DNA of 64,000 nucleotides from Candidatus Regiella insecticola LSR1 (GTDB lineage Bacteria; Pseudomonadota; Gammaproteobacteria; Enterobacterales; Enterobacteriaceae): NCBI RefSeq assembly GCF_000143625.1, contig NZ_GL379589.1, positions 134,743 to 198,742 of the forward strand, read 5' to 3'. Shown piece by piece: positions 10,782 to 19,623 of this stretch (position 1 is its first letter; each line of letters starts with the position of its first letter). The notes under the pieces were generated by a model. It saw only the letters and a program-made list of their open reading frames with translations, ran no database searches and was not told where the DNA came from. The position numbers and the translations under genes were made by a program.

Positions 10782-10820
10782 GATTTTACATCCTGGGCGA
10801 CAACTACATTGACAATTACC

Positions 10821-11382
10821 GGGGTGTGAGTGCCAGGGGTATCTGTGATGCCTTAAAGCGGGCGGGTTTTAGCTATAAAAAAAACATTTTATCCCCCCAA
10901 AGCCGACGTCCAAGCTCGAAAAGATTTTCAGACTAAGCTCCAGGGCTAACGTGGATGAAAGCGGTTTTGCTCATGATATGCCGCGTCTTTATGGTTATTC
11001 AGTGAAAGGGAAGCGCTGTTACGGCCAACACGATTGCCATGCCAAAGCACGTACTAATGTCATTGGTGCACAGCTTAACGGAAAATTAACTACGGTTTGT
11101 ACCTTCGACTGCCATATCAACAGCGATATTTTTTATGCCTGGGTCACCCAAGATTTACTGCCAAAATCCCCTCCAGGGGCAGTCCTTGTGATGGATAATG
11201 TGCGCTTCCATAAACGCCAAGACATCCAGACTGCTATACAGAAAGCTGGCTTTATTCTCGAATATCTCCCCACGTATTCTCCTGACATGAATCCCATTGA
11301 GCACAAATGGGCTCAAGCTAAAGCCCTTCGCAGAAAGCGACTATGTGATATCGATACCTTGTTTTCTGACCCTTTATTTTAA
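10821..11382 (+). pseudogene. IS630-family transposase, catalytic part
   Basis: After a second copy of the GVSARGICDALKRAGFSY segment the frame runs to a stop at 10936, then the catalytic core resumes at 10951 in another frame: MDESGFAHDMPRLYGYSV, VMDNVRFHKRQD and MNPIEHKWAQ supply the D, D and E. The same broken junction (C-run at TTTATCCCCCCAAAG and a second shift before the first D) is found in all three copies in the window. Confidence 0.85.
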
Positions 11383-11445
11383 ATCAATTTATACCGCATA
11401 AGCTATATTTGCTACAACAGGGTAAAGAAAAGGAGGACTACCATC

Positions 11446-11904
11446 ATGAGTAAAACCTTTTATCAACAAGTGAGCGCCCTCCAGCGCCAACTCAATGCGC
11501 CAAAGAATCAATACAATACCTTTGGTAAATACCGCTACCGCAGCTGTGAAGATATTTTGGAAGGCATTAAACTGCTATTGGGCGATTTATTTTTGTCAAT
11601 CAGTGATGAAATCGTCTTGATAGGGGATCGCTATTATGTGAAAGCCACCGCGACCCTCACGGACGGTGAAACCTCGATTCAGGCCTCGGCGCTGGCACCG
11701 GAAGAACGGGACAAAAAAGGCATGGATGCTGCGCAATTGACCGGAGCGACCAGCTCCTATGCGCGTAAATATTGCCTCAATGGCTTATTCGGCATTGATG
11801 ATGCCAAAGATGCTGATACCGACGCCTACAAGCAGCAAGAAGAGCGCCTCAGGCAAGCATTGACGCCAAAAAGCGACACGCACCCCGGCGCAATACCTGA
11901 ATGA
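11446..11904 (+). CDS. ERF-type phage single-strand annealing protein
   Basis: 152 residues in this frame. The core resembles the ERF superfamily (essential recombination function): FGKYRYRSCEDILEGIKLLL near 25-45 and QLTGATSSYARKYCLNGLFG near 105-125. The family promotes annealing of single strands. The reading frame probably shifted near 11870: the +1 frame continues AQYLNDFTHWAPQCKDKVAL to a TAA at 12056-12058, overlapping the next ATG as TAATG. So the protein is likely C-terminally truncated. It heads a recombination cassette with the next two genes. Confidence 0.8.
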   Translation: MSKTFYQQVSALQRQLNAPKNQYNTFGKYRYRSCEDILEGIKLLLGDLFLSISDEIVLIGDRYYVKATATLTDGETSIQASALAPEERDKKGMDAAQLTGATSSYARKYCLNGLFGIDDAKDADTDAYKQQEERLRQALTPKSDTHPGAIPE

Positions 11905-12057
11905 TTTCACGCATTGGGCACCGCAATGCAAGGATAAGGTGGCCTTACAGGGTGCCTATCAGCGATTGTGTCAGCTGCTTATCCAGCAGCCTGATTTAGC
12001 ACAACAAGCTCACGAGATTTATCTCACCCACTCAGCCACCTTAGAGAAGGCCGCCTA

Positions 12058-12474
12058 ATGGCACATACTATTACCCTCAAACTCCAACAAGCCGCGAGAG
12101 AATTTGCGGCCACTGACGCCATCGGCTTTTCTCTCCGTGGCGGCGTTAAATATTACGATCGCCAGTTAAAAACCCAGGCTTTCACGAATTATCAGGCCGT
12201 GGTGTTCGCCAAAGCAGGTAAACAGGCCGATTTCTATCGAGAAACACTGAACGAAGGCGCCATTGTAGAGATTTTCGGTGACAGCATCAAAATCGACATC
12301 TACGAAGGAAAAAACGGACAAGCAATCGTGCTGGAACTGAACAATGCCAAATTGGGCTTTGTCGAGTCTGCGAAGCCGACACAGGGGCTGCAACGGCTGC
12401 CCCAGCCGGTGATATTACCGCGGCAACGTTCTCACCCCTCTCCAATCCCCTTTGATGACGGCATCCCTTTTTGA
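12058..12474 (+). CDS. Phage single-stranded-DNA-binding protein
   Basis: 138 residues. The C-terminal tip PFDDGIPF mimics the DDDIPF tail by which SSB proteins recruit partners. The body (VKYYDRQ, YQAVVFAKAGKQADFY, GAIVEIFGDSIKIDIYEG) is consistent with an OB-fold. It starts in overlap with the end of the (frameshifted) ERF frame and is followed by the exonuclease, a classic phage recombination layout. Function follows from tail and context rather than clear family recognition. Confidence 0.7.
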   Translation: MAHTITLKLQQAAREFAATDAIGFSLRGGVKYYDRQLKTQAFTNYQAVVFAKAGKQADFYRETLNEGAIVEIFGDSIKIDIYEGKNGQAIVLELNNAKLGFVESAKPTQGLQRLPQPVILPRQRSHPSPIPFDDGIPF

Positions 12475-12500
12475 TGACATTAATTTTATCGAGGTGACAC

Positions 12501-13121
12501 ATGGAACAACGAACAGAAGCCTGGTTTGCTGCCCGCTGTGGCAAAGTGACCGCCAGTAAAGTGGCGGATGTGATGACAAAAACCAAAACGGGTTACGCTG
12601 CTCTTCGCCAAAATTACAAGATAGCGTTAATTTGCCAGCGCCTAACGGGGAAAAGAGAAGAAACCTTTGTCACGCCCGAGATGAAGCGCGGCACAGCACT
12701 GGAGCCCGCCGCCCGTGAGGCTTACAGGTTGCGTGAATTTGCCACCGAAGTCACGGAGGTGGGTCTATTCGACCATCCCACTATCAAAGGGTTTGCTGCC
12801 AGTCCTGACGGATTAGTGAATGATGATGGCCTGGTCGAGATTAAATGCCCTAAAACCTGGACGCACTTAGAAACAGTGAGAACAGGGAAAATCAAAAATC
12901 AATATGTATTGCAAATGCACGCGCAAATGCTTTGTACTGGGCGTAAATGGTGTGACTTTGTCAGTTTTGATAATCGACAGCCTCCGGAACTGGCTTACTT
13001 CAAAACCCGCGTTCAGTTTGATAAGGCGCTGGGGAAGGAAATTGAAACCGAAGTACGCCTGTTTTTAGCTGAACTGGAAAAAGACATCGCCGCCATTCAA
13101 CGTTATAGGCAGGTGGCGTAA
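12501..13121 (+). CDS. YqaJ/lambda-type phage exonuclease
   Basis: 206 residues. It begins EQRTEAWFAARCGKVTASKV, the YqaJ-type N-terminus, and carries the PD-(D/E)xK signature ASPDGLV ... GLVEIKCP (about 105-120) and a following Gln helix (NQYVLQMHAQML). Such enzymes resect double-strand ends for the annealing protein. A good Shine-Dalgarno (GAGGTGA) lies 8 bases upstream. Appears intact. Confidence 0.87.
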   Translation: MEQRTEAWFAARCGKVTASKVADVMTKTKTGYAALRQNYKIALICQRLTGKREETFVTPEMKRGTALEPAAREAYRLREFATEVTEVGLFDHPTIKGFAASPDGLVNDDGLVEIKCPKTWTHLETVRTGKIKNQYVLQMHAQMLCTGRKWCDFVSFDNRQPPELAYFKTRVQFDKALGKEIETEVRLFLAELEKDIAAIQRYRQVA

Positions 13122-13224
13122 TTGCTGATGAAAAAATTCATCGTCTATGAATCATAATGCGTGTAAAGTTATTCGGTGATAAATCGACACCGTAAGGTAA
13201 CTATAATCAGAGAGAAAACACGGA

Positions 13225-13352
13225 ATGTCTAGCATATCAAAGCCCCATGACGCCCTTTTCAAGCGGTCGTTACAGCATAAACAAATTATGGTCGATTGGT
13301 TGGTGCATCATCTTCCAAAGGAAACATTAGCATTGATTGATACTGCTACATT
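13225..13352 (+). pseudogene. Rpn/YhgA-type nuclease, N-terminal fragment
   Basis: MSSISKPHDALFKRSLQHKQ then VHHLPKETLALIDTATL, the start of the Rpn (recombination-promoting nuclease, PD-(D/E)xK transposase-like) family. It is cut at 13352 by an IS. The frame rejoins sequence at 17377 if both IS copies and the DNA between them are removed (see findings), but stops 13 codons later, so it was short already. Confidence 0.65.
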
Positions 13353-14263
13353 AGACCTCTTCGGAAACTAGCATTCATGAGGAATTTTGGTAAAACACTC
13401 CTGAACAAGGAGCCGCCATGAAATATGAAGTAATAAAAGTACTGGAAGAGGAAAAATTTCGTCGCTTAACGGGTGTTAAACGCAGTACATTTGAAAAGAT
13501 GATAAAGATATTGAATGAAGCAGATAAGAGTAAGCAAGGGAAGGGAGGTCGGAAACCCAAGCGGGGTTTAGAAGAGCGCTTATTAATGGCACTGGAGTAT
13601 ATACGAGAATATCGCACTTATTTTCATGTCAGCCAAAGCTATGGCGTGAGTGAGAGCACATGCTATGAAACGATTAAATGGATAGAGAATACGCTAATAA
13701 AGCATCCTGATTTTGCCCTACCTGGACGCAAAGCTGTATTAAAAAGGGATAGGGAGTATGAGCTGGTTCTTATTGATGCCACAGAAACGCCGATTGAACG
13801 TCCCCAAAAAAACAAAAGCCGTTTTACTCAGGAAAAAAGAAACGACACACCTTAAAAACACAAGTGCTCGTTGATAAAAAAAGTAAAGCAGTCATCTGTA
13901 CAAGCTTTACGAATGGGAGGCGCCATGATTTTAGGTTGTTTAAGGAGTCTGGTGTGCGAATACATCCTGACATCAAAACAGTTACCGATACAGGTTACCA
14001 AGGGCTTGGCAAGATTCATTCAAACTCGGCGTTGCCTAAGAAAAAGACAAAGAAAAATCCCTTAACAAAAGAAGATAAACGCAACAATCGTGCGTTATCA
14101 AGCCAGCGTGTATTAAACGAACATGTCATTGGTATGATTAAAAGATTTAAAATTGTATCAGACCGTTATCGAAACAGGCGAAAACGTTTTGGATTAAGAT
14201 TTAATCTGATTGCTGCAATTTATAACATGGAAATTAGATAAATGATAGTTTCCGAAGAGGTCT
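13353..14263 (+). mobile_element. IS5-family (IS427-like) insertion sequence, copy 1
   Basis: 911 bases with inverted ends AGACCTCTTCGGAAACTA. Two overlapping frames encode the transposase. Left flank ATT, right flank AGT, which do not match each other. Copy 2 (16465-17376) has AGT left and ATT right. Confidence 0.9.
13418..14241 (+). CDS. IS427-like transposase, orfA/orfB joined by -1 frameshift
   Basis: orfA (145 residues, from 13418) carries the helix-turn-helix part (GVSESTCYETIKWIEN) and the first D (LVLIDATETPIERP). At six A's followed by G (13833-13839) a -1 slip continues into KKRHTLKTQVLVDKKSK and orfB, with the second D (TDTGYQGLGKIH) and the last E (NEHVIGMIKRFK). The fused product would be about 274 residues. 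Four near-identical copies in the window suggest recent activity. Confidence 0.88.
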
Positions 14264-14808
14264 AGTATCAAGAGGGGGTACTTAACCTCAGCCGCAAAAA
14301 TCTCACCACGGTGGTCAAAACCGCGGTCAATCATGTTTCAGCAGTAGCACGGAATAAGTTTGCTGAGAATAATGCTGAACTGGTCGACAAAAAACAGTGG
14401 CTCAGTACGCTGGATAACAAAACCTCATCGCCCTGTATTATCCGTGACCGTTTGTGCTACACCTTAGCGGGCAAGCCTATCGGTCATACCATTCCTTACC
14501 TGCAAGGAGCAGGGCGACTGCATTTCTGCTGTCGCTCAACCGAGACGTTGGTGACAAAATCCTGGCGCGCCCTGGGCATTGATCGGGATGAGCTGGAGGC
14601 GGGCACCCGCGCCAGTATGGACGGGCAAGTGCCAGCGGAGACGACTTATGCTGACTGGTTACAGCAACAACCTTATTCTCGCCAAGTCCAGGTGCTGGGG
14701 AAAACCCGCGCCAACCTGCTGCGTGAAGGGAAGCGACAGGTTGATGATTTTTTCAGCGATAAAGGGGAGTGGCTGACATTGGAGCAGCTGCACAAGACGG
14801 TTGCTTGA
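14264..14808 (+). pseudogene. MuF-like phage head protein, C-terminal fragment
   Basis: The open frame enters from the IS end: YQEGVLNLSRKNLTTVVKTA then VNHVSAVARNKFAENN, STLDNKTSSPC, and GRLHFCCRSTETLV. The order (Ala-rich helix, TLD-x-T-x2-C, Pro, His/Cys, CRST) is that of the Mu gpF / SPP1 gp7 minor head protein family. The 5' part is missing. A GTG at 14311 could serve as a start. Confidence 0.7.
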
Positions 14809-14816
14809 CCGATTCC

Positions 14817-15935
14817 TTATCTAACAACGTTAGAATAACGTGTGAATTCATTACTGTCTTGGGTCATCAGTTGCACTAATTTAGGGTGGACAAACAGTTT
14901 TTCTTTGCCGGATTGTATCTCGTTTAGTACGCCAATATCACACATCTGTTTTAGATAAACAGAAGCAGTTTGTCGCTTAGCGATATCGGTTTCAACTAGG
15001 TTACTAATGCGACAATAGGGCTGTTCAAAAATCATTTTTACCAGTTCATAGCTATAGACTTTGGGCAGTACCCTTTTTACGTAGTCGGTAGTGTGCTCAA
15101 CCAAGGCTCTCACCGCTGCAATTTTATGCGTTGTCCAGGTGGCAGTTTGCTCTACCGCTGTTAACATGTACAAAATCCAAGGCTCCCATTTGCCATACTG
15201 ACTGACGTCATTTAGCAATTGATAATAATCGGCTTTATGTTGTACGACATAACGACTCAAATAGAGTATTGGCAGAGACAATAATTTTTTTTCAATCAGA
15301 TACAGGATATTTAGGATACGTCCAGTACGACCGTTTCCATCGGCAAAGGGGTGAATGGCTTCAAACTGAAAATGGGCAATGGCCATTTTAATCAGCGGAT
15401 CGATACCATCATCGGTATGAAGAAAATGTTCCCAATTGCTGAGTAAATCACGAATAACGTTTTCACCCCCCGGCGGAGTATAAATGATTTCACCTGTGGC
15501 CTGATTACTGAGCACCGTACCGGGTATTTTACGAATATCCATATTAATTGATTTAAGGGTACTGCAGATCTCAATAGCGGTATTGGTGCACAATGGGCGC
15601 TTGGCAAGCTGCTTAAATCCTTCATAAAGCGCGGTGCGATAACGCAGGGCTTCTTTGGTCGCGCAATCAGCCTGATCAGATCCTTGTGCATATTGAAAAA
15701 GTTTGTCGGAGGTCGTGACAATATTTTCAATTTCAGAACTGTCTTTTGCTTCAAGCAACGGAAGCAGATTAATCAACAAACCCTGATTAGGTAACAATTC
15801 CCCCGCCTGTTTGAGCTCAGCCAGGGCGGCACGTGCAGGAATACACGCTTTTAATAGGGCGATCGATTCTACGATTTCAGTGGGTGGAGGAAGTCGGGGT
15901 ATGTGATTAAAAGGCACATCGGGTTGCCATATCAT
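14817..15935 (-). CDS. Fic-domain protein with N-terminal inhibitory helix
   Basis: 372 residues. The core motif IHPFADGNGRTGRILN (about 195-210) is the full Fic active site (HPFx[D/E]GNGRxxR), so AMP transfer from ATP to a protein is likely. The N-terminal SSEIEN (about 65-70) fits the (S/T)xxxE(G/N) inhibitory motif of class II Fic enzymes. The C-terminal 80 residues look like a winged helix. The gene is intact inside a decayed prophage. Upstream lie two 13-base direct repeats that may be an operator. Confidence 0.9.
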   Translation of the reverse strand: MIWQPDVPFNHIPRLPPPTEIVESIALLKACIPARAALAELKQAGELLPNQGLLINLLPLLEAKDSSEIENIVTTSDKLFQYAQGSDQADCATKEALRYRTALYEGFKQLAKRPLCTNTAIEICSTLKSINMDIRKIPGTVLSNQATGEIIYTPPGGENVIRDLLSNWEHFLHTDDGIDPLIKMAIAHFQFEAIHPFADGNGRTGRILNILYLIEKKLLSLPILYLSRYVVQHKADYYQLLNDVSQYGKWEPWILYMLTAVEQTATWTTHKIAAVRALVEHTTDYVKRVLPKVYSYELVKMIFEQPYCRISNLVETDIAKRQTASVYLKQMCDIGVLNEIQSGKEKLFVHPKLVQLMTQDSNEFTRYSNVVR

Positions 15936-15950
15936 GTTTATTTTTACCTA

Positions 15951-15993
15951 TTTTATCGACATGAAATAAGTTTATGTTCATTTCATCGACATG
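15951..15993. promoter_or_regulatory. Direct repeats upstream of fic, candidate operator
   Basis: TTTTATCGACATG at 15951-15963 and TTTCATCGACATG at 15981-15993, 30 bases apart start to start, just upstream of the fic start (15935, minus). A near-palindrome CATGTAAACATG follows at 15990. Their binding by the Fic winged helix is a guess. Confidence 0.4.
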
Positions 15994-16106
15994 TAAACAT
16001 GCGGTGAGCTTTATGGCACAGCAGGATAAGTATCATCAATCACGAAAATAATTAACTTCACACCGGCCACCTTAAGGTGGTTTTTTTATGCACGGAGAAA
16101 ATCGCA

Positions 16107-16323
16107 ATGAAATTGCATATCGATACAGAAGGAAAAGCAGTACTGGAAAACGGCATGCCGGTGTATCTGCATGAGGATGGCAAAGCGATCCCGTTTGATG
16201 CGTTGGCCGCGTTGAATAAAATTACCGCGCTCAATACCGAGATCAAAAGCCATCGGGAGGCCAAGGAGGCGCTTGAAGCCAAGTTGAGCCAGTTTGCTGG
16301 CATTGACGACCCAGCGAAAGCAC
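16107..16323 (+). pseudogene. Phage scaffold-like protein (DUF6651-type), N-terminal fragment
   Basis: MKLHIDTEGKAVLENGMPVY, then AIPFDALAALNKITALN and a charged coiled-coil start (REAKEALEAKLSQFAG). This resembles phage proteins encoded next to the capsid gene. The frame runs into an IS3 fragment at about 16324. A Shine-Dalgarno GGAG precedes the ATG. Family name is tentative. Confidence 0.5.
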
Positions 16324-16464
16324 GTTTCAAGACGCCCGCGCATGGGTCGAACACGTGGTGCACTGGTATAATCAAGAACATCGCCACAGTGCCATTGAAT
16401 TTGTCACACCTGCACAAAGACATGCAGGCCTTGATAAAGCCCTATTAGCTCAGCGTAACACAGT
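16324..16464 (+). mobile_element. Fragment of IS3-family orfB
   Basis: TTCAAGACGCCCGCGCATGG to GCGTAACACAG, matching the end of orfB in the element at 34710-36025. Its left edge coincides with the deletion junction in the IS3 copy at 10504. The right edge is cut by IS427-like copy 2. Confidence 0.85.
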
Positions 16465-17376
16465 AGACCTCTTCGGAAACTAGCATTCATATAAGAATTT
16501 TGGTAAAACACTCCTGAACAAGGAGCCGCCATGAAATATGAAGTAATAAAAGTACTGGAAGAGGAAAAATTTCGTCGCTTAACGGGTGTTAAACGCAGTA
16601 CATTTGAAAAGATGATAAAGATATTGAATGAAGCAGATAAGAGTAAGCAAGGGAAAGGAGGTCGGAAACCCAAGCGGGGTTTAGAAGAGCGCTTATTAAT
16701 GGCACTGGAGTATATACGAGAATATCGCACTTATTTTCATGTCAGCCAAAGCTATGGCGTGAGTGAGAGCACATGCTATGAAACGATTAAATGGATAGAG
16801 AATACGCTAATAAAGCATCCTGATTTTGCCCTACCTGGACGCAAAGCTGTATTAAAAAGGGATAGGGAGTATGAGCTGGTTCTTATTGATGCCACAGAAA
16901 CGCCGATTGAACGTCCCCAAAAAAACAAAAGCCGTTTTACTCAGGAAAAAAGAAACGACACACCTTAAAAACACAAGTGCTCGTTGATAAAAAAAGTAAA
17001 GCAGTCATCTGTACAAGCTTTACGAATGGGAGGCGCCATGATTTTAGGTTGTTTAAGGAGTCTGGTGTGCGAATACATCCTGACATCAAAACAGTTACCG
17101 ATACAGGTTACCAAGGGCTTGGCAAGATTCATTCAAACTCGGCGTTGCCTAAGAAAAAGACAAAGAAAAATCCCTTAACAAAAGAAGATAAACGCAACAA
17201 TCGTGCGTTATCAAGCCAGCGTGTATTAAACGAACATGTCATTGGTATGATTAAAAGATTTAAAATTGTATCAGACCGTTATCGAAACAGGCGAAAACGT
17301 TTTGGATTAAGATTTAATCTGATTGCTGCAATTTATAACATGGAAATTAGATAAATGATAGTTTCCGAAGAGGTCT
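16465..17376 (+). mobile_element. IS5-family (IS427-like) insertion sequence, copy 2
   Basis: Same ends as copy 1; one base longer (CATATAAGAATTT for CATGAGGAATTT near the left end). Left flank AGT, right flank ATT. In direct orientation with copy 1, 2.2 kb apart. Confidence 0.9.
16531..17354 (+). CDS. IS427-like transposase, copy 2
   Basis: Encodes the same protein as copy 1, with the same A-run frameshift site between orfA (ends 16968) and orfB (from 16977). Appears intact. Confidence 0.87.
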
Positions 17377-17508
17377 ATTATTTGCGGAAGAGCCAAATGG
17401 ATTATCATGTAGCAAATAACGATAACTGTTGAGATGATTTAAAAATGAGTTTAGACCATCACCGCCACGATATATCCAATGATATTTTACCTGCTATTAA
17501 TCACTTAG

Positions 17509-18432
<924 letters not shown>

Positions 18433-18679
18433 TTAATCCTACCAAAAATATTTCCGGCGGACAGTAACAATTAAGTGGTTATTCTTTATTTTGCGAACAC
18501 CGCCGCAATGATCAGTGTATTTTTGCAAACCGAAAAAATTTCGTGTGATAAGCTTTGCAAGATTGAACACTGCCTCTACTGATAACGATAGAAAACAGGC
18601 ATTCTACAATCCTAGTCGAAATCTCCACATCTCTTAAGCCAAGGAGATGGTAAGGAGTAGTGAGAAGAGAGTGCATAAA

Positions 18680-19108
18680 ATGATTTATCGACAACAAGGT
18701 TTTACTCTTATCGAATTGATGGTCGCTGTCGCTATTATTGCTGTCCTCAGTAGTATAGGTGTTCCCTCTTACCAGCGTTATATACAAAAAGCTGCCCTTA
18801 TCGATATGTTACAAGCCATCATGTCTTACAAAACGGCTATTGAACTTTGTGTTTTCGAAAAGAATTCGATTACAGGCTGTAACGCTGGTAGCAATGATAT
18901 TCCAGAAACAAAAACAACACGTTATGTAAAAAGCATGAAAATTCTTAATGGCGTAATTACATTATCAGGCCAGCAAGTACTTGATGGGTTGACGATCGTC
19001 ATGACACCAAAGAAAAATAATAATGACGGATTGAGTTGGGCTAGTACTTGTACAACTCCGCAAGTATCTATTGCGGATAGCTGTAAAGCGGTTTTTCGTT
19101 TTCTTTAA
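18680..19108 (+). CDS. ppdD: Prepilin-like pilin PpdD
   Basis: Type IV pilin homologue of 142 residues. The class III signal is plain: MIYRQQG, then FTLIELMVAVAIIAVLSSIG, with the Glu at +5. The rest follows enterobacterial PpdD (AALIDMLQAIMSYKTAIELC, TTRYVKSM, VMTPKKNN), with a C-terminal Cys pair for the disulfide. I chose ATG 18680 because the signal starts there. Intact, though the partner hofC is frameshifted. Confidence 0.92.
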   Translation: MIYRQQGFTLIELMVAVAIIAVLSSIGVPSYQRYIQKAALIDMLQAIMSYKTAIELCVFEKNSITGCNAGSNDIPETKTTRYVKSMKILNGVITLSGQQVLDGLTIVMTPKKNNNDGLSWASTCTTPQVSIADSCKAVFRFL

Positions 19109-19275
19109 TATGTTACCCAATGCTCATGTTTTGCACGTAATGATAAAAAACAAGAATAGCGTACAGGTAGTCTATTTTAGTAAAAACAGATTTTTGCCAA
19201 ACGCGATCTGAACAAGGTAGGGGCTTTACCATTTAGCAAAATTCGCCGTAAACCCTCGCCGAATGCGGGCGGGAA

Positions 19276-19562
19276 TATACCCTTCGTCTTTGAAGTTGCC
19301 ACTATAGCCGGAATCAGTTTAATTTGATTCAAGGCAGAGGCGCGCAGACAGTACAAATAGTACGGCAAGCAACGACAACACAGAATCAAATTAAACTGGT
19401 TTGGCTATAGGCGGCCAGGGCGACCGACCGATGAGCGTATAACCCAATGAATTTCGAGTTACGGCAAGGCGGCAATCAATCGAATCCCAGGAGTGTGGTA
19501 CATGACAGAGGATGAGCGCGAGCAGCCAACAACGCGCGGCGGCTTCAAAGGCGAACGGTATA
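19276..19562. repeat. Family A repeats, two in tandem, one holding a family B repeat
   Basis: A family A unit starts TATACCCTTCGTCTTTGAAG at 19276, is interrupted by a family B unit at 19303-19409, resumes GGCGGCCAGGGCGACC and runs into a second family A unit (19438-19562, TATAACCCAATGAATTTCGA to GGCGAACGGTATA). The whole ppdD-hofB gap is repeat DNA. Confidence 0.75.
19303..19409. repeat. Family B repeat (TATAGCC ends), copy 1
   Basis: About 107 bases, starting TATAGCCGGAATCAGTTTAA and ending TTAAACTGGTTTGGCTATA. The middle contains CAGACAGTACAAATAGTACGG. Other copies: 22873-22977 and 57852-57957. Non-coding, MITE-like. Confidence 0.8.
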
Positions 19563-19623
19563 TCAGCAAGCACAAGAGATTTCATAGGCTCTAAATAAAA
19601 CTTACCTAATCGAAGGCGATAAA

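Larger units (their letters stand above)
9886..10814 (+). mobile_element. IS3-family element, internally deleted copy
   Basis: Ends TGTCAGTCTAGTTGTCGCC and, inverted, TGTCAATGTAGTTGTCGCC. Length 929 bases, against 1316 for the second copy (34710-36025, minus). About 480 bases covering most of the catalytic core are missing; the deletion joins CCACT to TTCAAGACGCCCGCG. Confidence 0.85.
9510..11398 (+). mobile_element. IS630-family element interrupted by an IS3-family element
   Basis: Outer ends: TA then GGTGTTATAAATTGAC on the left, TCAATTTATACCGCA then TA on the right, consistent with the TA duplication of IS630. Inside, an IS3-family element (9886-10814) has entered. About 77 bases of IS630 sequence (GTGTGAGTGCCAGGGGTATC onward) occur on both sides of it, far more than an IS3 target duplication, so recombination between IS630 copies is likely to have shaped this composite. 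Confidence 0.75.

Noticed and set aside
18512..18787. A 91-codon minus-strand ORF overlapping the ppdD start
   Set aside because: It is antisense to ppdD, which is a clear pilin gene, and shows no protein-like features.
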